Assembly (NCBI GenBank): GCA_018713325.1
Contig: DVFJ01000011.1
Span: forward strand, 49,215 to 113,214
Direction: 5' to 3'
Length of the DNA stretch: 64,000 bases
DNA from: Candidatus Onthenecus intestinigallinarum
GTDB taxonomy: Bacteria; Bacillota; Clostridia; Christensenellales; Aristaeellaceae
Below the pieces are notes generated by a model. That model worked only from the letters and a program-made list of their open reading frames with translations, was not told the origin of the DNA and did no database searches. Shown in pieces: positions 57,389-64,000 of this stretch (the stretch's first letter is position 1; the number at the start of each line of letters is the position of its first letter). The position numbers and the translations under genes were made by a program.

Positions 57389-58303
57389 TCAGGGCTCGCC
57401 CTCGAGCTCTGCGGCCGTCACGGCGCGAATCGGCGAGCCGTCCGCCCGCGCCGCGTACAGGGCGACGCCGTCCGCGCCGCCCGCGGCGAAGGGGAAGACG
57501 GACAGCGTGGTCGCCGCGCCATACTCGCCGTTTGGAGAGAGCGCGATCAGGCTGATGCTGCCCGCGTCCTCGCCAAGCGAGCGCTTGCGCTCCACGAGCG
57601 ACGCGAGCGCGCCAGAGCAGGCATCGGCAGGGGAGTCGCCCGCACGCATGCGCGAGACGATCTCGTAGGACAGGCAGCCGCGCATGATGTCCTCACCCAG
57701 GCCTGTTGCGGCGGCCGCGCCGTAGCGCTCGTCGCAATAGAAGCCCGAGCCGACGATCGGCGAGTCGCCCACGCGGCCGGGCGCCTTCATGAACAGGCCC
57801 GACGTGGACGTGCCGGCAGCCATGCGCCCCTCTTCGTCGAGCGCAAGCACGCAGACCGTGTCGTGCCCGCGGTAGGCCGTCAGGCGTCCGGCCTCCTGCT
57901 GCACGGCCTCGCGCCAGCGGCGCAGCGCGTTCTCAGTGCGCATGTCGCGCATCTCCAGCCCGGCCTCCACGGAGAACTGCTCCGCGCCGCGCCCGCACAG
58001 CAGGCAGTTCGTCTCCCGCCCGCACAGCAGCCGCGCCGCCCGGATGGGGTTGCGCACGTTTTCCACGCCCATCACGCCGCCCAGGCGCAGCGTGTGCCCG
58101 TCCATGAAGGCGGCGTCGAGCAGCACGCGGCCGTCGCTGGCCGGCAGGCCGCCATAGCCCACAGAGGTATAGGCCGGATCGTCCTCCACGGCCGTGACGG
58201 CGCGCACGATGGCGTCTCCGGCGCTCGCGCCGCCCGCGAGCAGCGCATGGCCTGCGCACAGGCCGTCATAGCACATCTTCCACGTTCCGATGATCGCGTT
58301 CAT
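57389..58303 (-). CDS. N(4)-(beta-N-acetylglucosaminyl)-L-asparaginase / isoaspartyl peptidase family
   Basis: MNAIIGTWKMCYDGL...VTAVEDDPAYTSVGYGGLPASDGRVLLDAAFMDGHTLRLGGVMGVENVRNPI...GTSTSGLFMKAPGRVGDSPIVGSGFYCD. Confidence 0.9.
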   Translation of the reverse strand: MNAIIGTWKMCYDGLCAGHALLAGGASAGDAIVRAVTAVEDDPAYTSVGYGGLPASDGRVLLDAAFMDGHTLRLGGVMGVENVRNPIRAARLLCGRETNCLLCGRGAEQFSVEAGLEMRDMRTENALRRWREAVQQEAGRLTAYRGHDTVCVLALDEEGRMAAGTSTSGLFMKAPGRVGDSPIVGSGFYCDERYGAAAATGLGEDIMRGCLSYEIVSRMRAGDSPADACSGALASLVERKRSLGEDAGSISLIALSPNGEYGAATTLSVFPFAAGGADGVALYAARADGSPIRAVTAAELEGEP

Positions 58304-58313
58304 GGGGTCCCCC

Positions 58314-59057
58314 TCAGCCGAGGCGGCCGCGCACGGCGGCCACGTAGTCGCCGTCCGTCACGTCGTAGCGGTCCTCCGGCGGATAGAGCGCCCCGCCGTA
58401 GTAGATGCTGCGGTTGTTATTCACGGACGTGTCGGGCATGCTGCGGTGTCGGGCCAGATGCACCTGCCGGCAGCCCGTCGCCTCCACGACGCGGCGGACG
58501 TTTTCCAGCGTGATGCCCGCGCCGGGCAGGATTTCAATGGCGTCGCCCGCAAAGCGGACCATCTCGGCGATGGTCTCCAGCGCGAAGAACACGTCGGACG
58601 CCTGCCCGCTCGTCAGCACGCGCGTGACGCCCAGGCGGATCAGCGCGTCCAGCGCGCGCTTCCAGTCGGGCGTGACGTCCAGCGCCCGGTGGAACACGCA
58701 CGGCCGTCCCTCGCACAGCGCGACCATCTCGCGCGTGCGCGTCTCGTCGACCGTGCCGTCCGGATGCAGAAAGCCAAAGACCAGGCCGTCCGCACCCGCG
58801 GCGAGCAGCGCCCGCGCGTCGGCGCGCATGGTCTCGTATTCGACGTCGGTGTAGCAAAAGCCGCCCGCGCGGGGTCGGATCATCGTCATCACGGGGATGG
58901 AGACGTGGCGCTTGACGACCTGAAGCGTCCCCAGCGAGGGCGTCAGGCCGCCCTGAAACAGATTGGAATTGAGCTCGACGCGGTCGGCGCCGCCGCGTGC
59001 GGCCTCAATCACGTCGTCTGCGGAGCCGCAGCAGATTTCCAGCAAGATGTCGGACAT
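58314..59057 (-). CDS. cutC: Copper homeostasis protein CutC
   Basis: LEICCGSADDVIEAARGGADRVELNSNLFQGGLTPSLGTLQVVKRHVSIPVMTMIRPRAGGFCYTDVEYETM. Confidence 0.95.
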   Translation of the reverse strand: MSDILLEICCGSADDVIEAARGGADRVELNSNLFQGGLTPSLGTLQVVKRHVSIPVMTMIRPRAGGFCYTDVEYETMRADARALLAAGADGLVFGFLHPDGTVDETRTREMVALCEGRPCVFHRALDVTPDWKRALDALIRLGVTRVLTSGQASDVFFALETIAEMVRFAGDAIEILPGAGITLENVRRVVEATGCRQVHLARHRSMPDTSVNNNRSIYYGGALYPPEDRYDVTDGDYVAAVRGRLG

Positions 59058-59153
59058 GAAAGGCGACCTCCTTCTCTATCGGACGGATGGGTGCTGCGAA
59101 TATTGTACCGCATCGCCGCGCCGGGCGCAATGCCAAAACGCGGCGGAGCATGG

Positions 59154-59182
59154 AAAAGCCCCCTCCCGCGGGGGAAGGGGGC
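59154..59182 (-). terminator. Terminator of 5'-nucleotidase gene
   Basis: Minus strand GCCCCCTT-CCCCCGCGGG-AGGGGGC-TTTT. Confidence 0.75.
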
Positions 59183-59199
59183 AGGGACTGGGTGCGGGA

Positions 59200-60852
59200 T
59201 CACGCCTCGGGCGCTTCGGGCACGGCCACGATGCGTCCCTCGCCGTAGGGATCGGCATAGGCCTCGCCAACCACGCCGTCCAGCGTCTGGGTGATGTAGT
59301 TGATCAGCACCTGGTTGTCGAGCATGACCTCATCCTGCAGCAGCGCGCAGCCCTGGAACATGGTGAAGCCGTCGCCGGCGTTCTTGAGCATGTAGTTGTG
59401 GCTGGCCAGGGTGTAGGTCTTCTCCAGGTCGAGCGGCTCGCCGCCGACCATGACGTTCTTCACGCGGTATTCGCCGGACACGCCGGTGAACATGCCGTTC
59501 TCATCCTGCGAGCAGGAGGAGGGGATGTAGGTGTGGATCTCATACGTCAGGCCGGAGACCTGCAGGAAGCCGCCGTTCTCCTCCGGCACGACCTGCGCGC
59601 CCCACTCGAGCGCGTCGAGGATCTGCTGGCCGGTGGCCTCGACGACGCACATCGCGTTGCCGAACGGATGGACCTTGAGGATGTCGTTGAGCGTGATGTC
59701 GCCCGCCGCGATCGCGTCGCGCACGCCGCCGCCGTTGACGAAGGCCACGTCCGCGCCGGAGAGGATACGGTACGCGTCTGCGCACAGGTCGCCCAGGTTC
59801 GTCTCGGCGTTGCGCACGATGCGCACGCCCGTCTCAGGGTCGCTGATGACCAGGTCGACCGCCGTGGAGGCCACAACCTCGCCTAGGCGGCTCTCCAGCG
59901 CCGCGCCGGCCTCATCCACGGCCGTCCGGACCTCGCCTTCCAGGCCGAGCAACTCGGGCAGGGCGACGTCGTTGTTCCACTGGTACAGGCCGGTGGACAG
60001 CGTGCCGTCCGTGGCGATGCGCAGGTAGCCGATGGCCTGCAGCTTCGTGCCGCAGGCGGCGAGCAGCACGTCCTCGCCGTCCTTGTTCTGGACGACCTCC
60101 TGCTCCAGCAGGCTGTGGCTGTGGCCGTCGAGCATCGCGTCGATGCCGGTGGTATGGGCGATGACATCCGTGGACATCCACGGCGCGCAGCCGGCCTCGA
60201 TGCCCAGGTGCGCCATGGCGACGACATAGGCCGCGCCTTCGGCGCGCGCGGCATCCACAGCGCTCTGTACGCCGGCATAGAGCGCCTCGCCGCTGTCATC
60301 CTGCATGAAGCCGTAGACGAAGTTGCCCTCCTCGTCCTGGAAGTAGGCCGGGGTGGACGAGGTGATCGTCTTGGGCGTGGTGATGCCCACGAACGCGACC
60401 TTCACGCCGTCGAACTCCTTGATGACGTACGGGTCGAAGACCAGCTCGCCGTCATGGGTGAAGTTGGCGCTGACGTAGGGGAACGATGCCTCTTGCGTCA
60501 GCTCCAGGAAGCGGTCCATGCCGTAGTCGAACTCGTGGTTGCCGATGGTGGCGATGTCGTAGCCGACGGCATTCATCAGCTGAATGTTGCTCTCGCCGGT
60601 CGTCATTGTGCCGATGGGTTCGCCCTGGATGGAATCGCCGTTGTCCACGAGCAGCACGTGGTTGTCCGCAGCCATGGCGTCGCGTACGGCGGCCAGGCCG
60701 GCATAGCCGAAGCCGGCGTCCACGCCGCAGTGCACGTCGCTGGTGAAGAGGACGACGAGATCTTGGGTGAGCGCGGGCTGCGCCGTCTCGGCCAGCGCGG
60801 CGCCGGAAAGCAGCAGCGCCAGCGTCAACAGCAAGCTGAGCAGTTTTTTCAT
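59200..60852 (-). CDS. Bifunctional metallophosphatase/5'-nucleotidase (secreted)
   Basis: Signal peptide; DLVVLFTSDVHCGVDAGFGYAGLAAVRDAMAADNHVLLVDNGDSIQGEPIGTMTTGE...TIGNHEFDYG; C-terminal GGGVRD and YTLASHNYMLKNAGDGFTMF. Confidence 0.95.
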   Translation of the reverse strand: MKKLLSLLLTLALLLSGAALAETAQPALTQDLVVLFTSDVHCGVDAGFGYAGLAAVRDAMAADNHVLLVDNGDSIQGEPIGTMTTGESNIQLMNAVGYDIATIGNHEFDYGMDRFLELTQEASFPYVSANFTHDGELVFDPYVIKEFDGVKVAFVGITTPKTITSSTPAYFQDEEGNFVYGFMQDDSGEALYAGVQSAVDAARAEGAAYVVAMAHLGIEAGCAPWMSTDVIAHTTGIDAMLDGHSHSLLEQEVVQNKDGEDVLLAACGTKLQAIGYLRIATDGTLSTGLYQWNNDVALPELLGLEGEVRTAVDEAGAALESRLGEVVASTAVDLVISDPETGVRIVRNAETNLGDLCADAYRILSGADVAFVNGGGVRDAIAAGDITLNDILKVHPFGNAMCVVEATGQQILDALEWGAQVVPEENGGFLQVSGLTYEIHTYIPSSCSQDENGMFTGVSGEYRVKNVMVGGEPLDLEKTYTLASHNYMLKNAGDGFTMFQGCALLQDEVMLDNQVLINYITQTLDGVVGEAYADPYGEGRIVAVPEAPEA

Positions 60853-60894
60853 GGTTCAGACTCCCTCCTCATGTAGATTGGAAATCGCATTCCC

Positions 60895-60923
60895 ATTATA
60901 GTATTTTTTGTGATGTTTTTCAA
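60895..60923 (-). promoter_or_regulatory. Promoter of 5'-nucleotidase gene
   Basis: Minus strand TTGAAA-N17-TATAAT. Confidence 0.8.
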
Positions 60924-60966
60924 GGAAGAGACGCTGTTTTTTCGATAGATTTCACTGTTTTCTTAC

Positions 60967-60999
60967 AAAAAAACCGACCTTCATATGAAGGCCGGTTTT
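60967..60999 (-). terminator. Terminator of tRNA-Gln/Glu unit
   Basis: Minus strand AAAACCGGCCTTC-ATAT-GAAGGTCGGTTTTTTT. Confidence 0.85.
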
Positions 61000-61002
61000 A
61001 AG

Positions 61003-61078
61003 TGGTAGCTCCAAGGGGAATCGAACCCCTGATTTCGCCTTGAGAGGGCGACGTCTTAACCGCTTGACCATGGAGCCA
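61003..61078 (-). tRNA. tRNA-Glu (CTC), CCA encoded
   Basis: TGGCTCCATGGTCAAGCGGTTAAGACGTCGCCCTCTCAAGGCGAAATCAGGGGTTCGATTCCCCTTGGAGCTACCA. Confidence 0.95.
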
Positions 61079-61080
61079 TG

Positions 61081-61154
61081 TGGCTGGGGAACTAGGATTC
61101 GAACCTAGACAATACGAGTCAGAGTCGTAGGTGCTGCCGTTACACAATTCCCCA
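61081..61154 (-). tRNA. tRNA-Gln (CTG), CCA encoded
   Basis: TGGGGAATTGTGTAACGGCAGCACCTACGACTCTGACTCGTATTGTCTAGGTTCGAATCCTAGTTCCCCAGCCA. Confidence 0.95.
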
Positions 61155-61230
61155 TCATTCGTCTGTCGGGAGCGTTTTGCTCAAGCGCTCCGTTCGACGA
61201 ATAGTATTATATCGCACGGATGCGGGTTTG

Positions 61231-62133
61231 TCAATCCTCTTTTTCACTTTTTTTCGGAGTTTTTTTCCTCAGCGCCTGACACGCGCTTTGGGCGGGATCT
61301 TCCAACAGCGCGCGCAGCAGCGCGTCCTCCGTCAGGATGCCCACCGGATGCAGCGATTCGTCCACCACGCACAGCCTACAATAGGCACCGGGACGCGTAT
61401 GACGGGCGAGCGCGGCGATGGGCAGGTCTGCGCGAACGAGCATCTCCCGCACGGGCAGCGCGCCGCGCTGCGCCAGCGTCTGCGCGTGGCGCAGCATCGC
61501 GCGCACACCGTCCGCTGTGGGCGCACTCCGCTCCTTGGCGGCGGCATAGATGAGGTAACTGGCGGCGAGCAGGAGCGAGAGGTTGAGCACGCCGCGCGTC
61601 GCACCCCATACGCCCAGCGCGAGCAGCAGACCGCCCAGCATTTCCCCTGCGGCGGAGAAGGCGTGCAGGCAGCGCTCCGCGCCCAGGCGCGGGGCCAGCA
61701 GCGCCATCAGCGCCCGGCCGCCGTCAAGCGGGAGCGCGGGCAGCAGGTTGAACCCCATCAGCACCAGGTTCAGCCGCACGAAGCGCAGCGCCTCCCAGCG
61801 CGACAGAACGCCCCCGCCGACGCATGCCAGCGCTGCGGCGGCGAGCAGCGCATTGGCCGCGGGTCCGGCGAGCGCGACGAGCGCACAGCGCGCGCCGACC
61901 TGTTCGCGCAGCCCCTCCAGATGCGCGCACGCGCCGAAGGGCGTCAGCTCCAGTGAGAGCACGCGCATGCCCAGCAGATGCGCTGCCAGCGCGTGCGCCA
62001 GCTCGTGCAGCACGAGCACGACCACGCCCACCGCCAGTGTGCGCCCAAGACCCTGCGCGCACATCGCGGCCATGAAGAGCGGCAGGGCGGGATGCGCTTC
62101 CAGTACGACGCCGCGAATGGAGCCCGCCCTCAT
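61231..62133 (-). CDS. spoIVFB: Site-2 protease family M50 metalloprotease with CBS region (SpoIVFB-like)
   Basis: VLVLHELAHALAAHLLGMRV (HExxH), LPALPLDGGRALMALLAPRLG (NPxPxDGG-like), C-terminal CBS-like segment. Confidence 0.87.
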   Translation of the reverse strand: MRAGSIRGVVLEAHPALPLFMAAMCAQGLGRTLAVGVVVLVLHELAHALAAHLLGMRVLSLELTPFGACAHLEGLREQVGARCALVALAGPAANALLAAAALACVGGGVLSRWEALRFVRLNLVLMGFNLLPALPLDGGRALMALLAPRLGAERCLHAFSAAGEMLGGLLLALGVWGATRGVLNLSLLLAASYLIYAAAKERSAPTADGVRAMLRHAQTLAQRGALPVREMLVRADLPIAALARHTRPGAYCRLCVVDESLHPVGILTEDALLRALLEDPAQSACQALRKKTPKKSEKED

Positions 62134-62780
62134 CGCCGCGCCACATCCGCCGGGTTCAGCCGCTCGCCGCCCCTGCGGATCTCAAAGGACAGTTCGCCAT
62201 CCGCCTCGCCCAGGGCCTCCCCTTCGGAGACGATGTCGCCTTCGCGCGCGCTGCACGCGCACAGGCCGCCGTAGAGCGTCTCGGAGCCGTCCGCATGCAG
62301 CAGGCGCAGCGTATAGCGTCCGTCGTCGCCCTGCGTGACGCTCATCACCTCGCCCGGCGCGGCCGCGTGCACCTCGCCCGACAGCGAGAACACGACCCAG
62401 GGCTCCTGCGCGCTGAACGCGTGCAGCACGTCCCCCTCGGGCAGTGCATACGGCCCCGCCGCCTCGCCCGCGTTCCAGAAGACGAGCACGCTCTCCGGCA
62501 CGAGGTTCTGGACGAACTGCAGCCGCCCCAGCGTCTCCTCGGGATCATAATCCGTCTGAACGGCCGCGGCCACGCGGCTGAGCACCCCGTCCGCCGCCGT
62601 GCCGCCGACGTTGGCAAAGCTCAGCGCCGCGAGCACCGCCGCCGTGCACAGCGCGCAGTCGCGCAGCAGCCGCTCCGGAAGCGTCATCCCCGCCTCGCGC
62701 CGCTCCGGAGGCGCCTCCGGCCGGCGTCGCGGACGCACCTGCATGCTCCCCACGTGTATGACGTGCCTTTGCGAATTCAT
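62130..62780 (-). CDS. M23/SpoIVFA-like peptidoglycan-binding membrane protein
   Basis: Single TM; VMSVTQGDDGRYTLRLLHADGSETLYGGLCACSAREGDIVSEGEALGEADGELSFEIRRGGERLNPADV; overlaps spoIVFB start. Confidence 0.75.
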   Translation of the reverse strand: MNSQRHVIHVGSMQVRPRRRPEAPPERREAGMTLPERLLRDCALCTAAVLAALSFANVGGTAADGVLSRVAAAVQTDYDPEETLGRLQFVQNLVPESVLVFWNAGEAAGPYALPEGDVLHAFSAQEPWVVFSLSGEVHAAAPGEVMSVTQGDDGRYTLRLLHADGSETLYGGLCACSAREGDIVSEGEALGEADGELSFEIRRGGERLNPADVARR

Positions 62781-62902
62781 GCCGCATCCCTCCCGACTGA
62801 TGGCTATGCACAGCCCGTGCGCCGTATGCGGCGGCGATCGCACGCCTTTACTTTTTTGCAGATTTACGGTATGATGAGGAAAAAAGAAGCTGGAGGGATC
62901 GC

Positions 62903-63676
62903 ATGAACCGGCCGGATGGGGGGCGGAAGGCGCTGCCTGCGCGCCTCCTTCCATACCTGCAGGGCGTCCCGGCTGAGCGGGACGGCGTCGGCTGCACGGG
63001 CGCGGAAGTGCTCCTGCTGCCGGACAAGGTGCTCAAGGTCGAGCGCAGGTCGGACGAGTCCGACCGCGAACGGGCGGCATATGCCTGGCTGGCCGGCCGC
63101 CTGCCCGTGCCGCGGGTCTACGAGGCATTCGAGGAAGGCGGCTTCAACTATCTGCTGATGGAGCGCCTGCCGGGCGAGATGGCCTGCGCGCCGGAGCGCC
63201 TCGCGCACCCGGAGGACACGGCGCGCCTGCTGGCCGAGGGGCTGCGCATGCTCTGGCGCGTGGACGTCTGCCCCTTTGACGAACGGCTCCCGGGCAAGCT
63301 CGCGCGGGCGCGCGGACGGCTGGAGGCCGGGCTCGTCGACGCCTCGGAGATGGAGCCGGAGACGCTGCGCAGGTTTGGCACGCCGCAGGCGGCGCTGCGC
63401 TTTCTGGAGCGGAACCGGCCGCCGGAGGAGCCGGCCTTTACGCACGGGGACTACTGCCTGCCCAACGTCTTTCTGCGGGGCGGGACGGTGAGCGGCTTCA
63501 TCGACCTGGGGCGCGCAGGCGCGGGCGACCGCTGGCAGGACATTGCGCTGTGCGTGCGCTCCATGCGCCACAACTTCGGCTCCGATGTGGGGACTGCGCC
63601 GCTCTTTGAGGCGCTGGGCCTCGCGCGGGACGAGGAGCGGATCGACTATTTCATCCTGCTGGATGAGTTCTTCTAG
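62903..63676 (+). CDS. APH(3')-family phosphotransferase
   Basis: VLKVERRSDESDRERAAYAWLAGRLPVPRVYEAFEEGGFNYLLMERLPGEMAC...FTHGDYCLPNVFLRGGTVSGFIDLGRAGAGDRWQDIALCVRSM...YFILLDEFF. Confidence 0.88.
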   Translation: MNRPDGGRKALPARLLPYLQGVPAERDGVGCTGAEVLLLPDKVLKVERRSDESDRERAAYAWLAGRLPVPRVYEAFEEGGFNYLLMERLPGEMACAPERLAHPEDTARLLAEGLRMLWRVDVCPFDERLPGKLARARGRLEAGLVDASEMEPETLRRFGTPQAALRFLERNRPPEEPAFTHGDYCLPNVFLRGGTVSGFIDLGRAGAGDRWQDIALCVRSMRHNFGSDVGTAPLFEALGLARDEERIDYFILLDEFF

Positions 63677-63767
63677 AACATATCAAAGGACCGCCTCGCA
63701 AGGTAGCTACTCATAAAACAGTATCACCAACCAACTGAAACAGGGTAGCTGCCATACGGATTGCCAC

Positions 63768-63808
63768 AAAAAGCGGGTAAGAGGTCAAAGACTTCTTGCC
63801 CGCTTTTT
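63768..63808. terminator. Near-perfect inverted repeat in AT-rich terminal segment
   Basis: AAAAAGCGGGTAAGAGGTCAAAGACTTCTTGCCCGCTTTTT. Confidence 0.6.
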
Positions 63809-63867
63809 CTGCGCCGCGTGGAACGATAGAACAGCATTTTTGCGTTTCCGATTGATTTGTTTGGACT

Positions 63868-63899
63868 CAAAAAACAACGGCTTTTTCTTTTGCCGTTGT
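63868..63899 (-). terminator. Terminator of partial minus-strand CDS
   Basis: Minus strand ACAACGGC-AAAAGAAAAA-GCCGTTGT-TTTTTG. Confidence 0.75.
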
Positions 63900-63914
63900 C
63901 GGGCAGTTTAAGGA

Positions 63915-63998
63915 TTACTTTTCTACTCTATCAAGATATTCTTCTAAGCAAAGCCCCTGTTCGTACATTTCGGTTGCTGCTTCTACTCCAACATATCG
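63915..63998 (-). CDS. 3' end of a low-GC, presumably mobile-element-encoded gene (truncated by window edge)
   Basis: Minus strand C-terminal reading ...RYVGVEAATEMYEQGLCLEEYLDRVEK* followed by a terminator; base composition differs sharply from the rest. Confidence 0.5.
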   Translation of the reverse strand, partial: RYVGVEAATEMYEQGLCLEEYLDRVEK

Positions 63999-64000
63999 GT

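Noticed and set aside
62903-63676. Acquired aminoglycoside resistance gene on the mobile element
   Set aside because: The gene has the GC-rich composition of the chromosome and lies outside the AT-rich element; family membership alone does not prove resistance.
1-64000. CRISPR array, rRNA operon, prophage, toxin-antitoxin or restriction-modification system
   Set aside because: No regularly spaced repeats, rRNA signatures, phage structural genes or defence-family proteins were seen.

Overview
The window is a GC-rich Firmicutes/Clostridia-like chromosomal segment, apparently from a sporulation-lineage organism because it carries yabP, yabQ and spoIVFA/spoIVFB homologs. About 50 confident protein-coding genes, 4 tRNAs, many intrinsic terminators and a good number of TTGACA-N17-TATAAT-like promoters can be read directly. 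Main blocks: a carbohydrate locus (IlvD/Edd dehydratase, GH130 phosphorylase, GH2 beta-galactosidase); yqhQ-prmC-prfA-ZIP-tsaC-LMW phosphatase; a DNA glycosylase and pyrimidine phosphorylase; asnA; polA-coaE-slt-SBP; phosphosugar mutase; a BMP-type nucleoside ABC operon with an OPRT-like gene; an ECF folate transporter gene behind a THF riboswitch; a complete liv operon; an aldo/keto reductase; tdh-kbl; yabPQ-divIC-ppx; tRNA-fMet/Met; rubredoxin; ybaB-recR; a YfhO protein; an ECF sigma/anti-sigma pair; a NadE-Nudix fusion; asparaginase; cutC; 5'-nucleotidase; tRNA-Glu/Gln; spoIVFAB; an APH-like kinase; and, in the last ~325 bp, the AT-rich edge of what looks like an integrated mobile element. 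No CRISPR array, rRNA operon, prophage or defence island is visible. The most interesting items are the single-ORF NAD+ synthetase-Nudix fusion, a MerR-type 19-bp-spacer palindromic promoter in front of the aldo/keto reductase, the THF riboswitch upstream of folT, the mobile-element boundary, and a multi-hairpin intergenic segment upstream of asnA that matches no RNA class I recognise.
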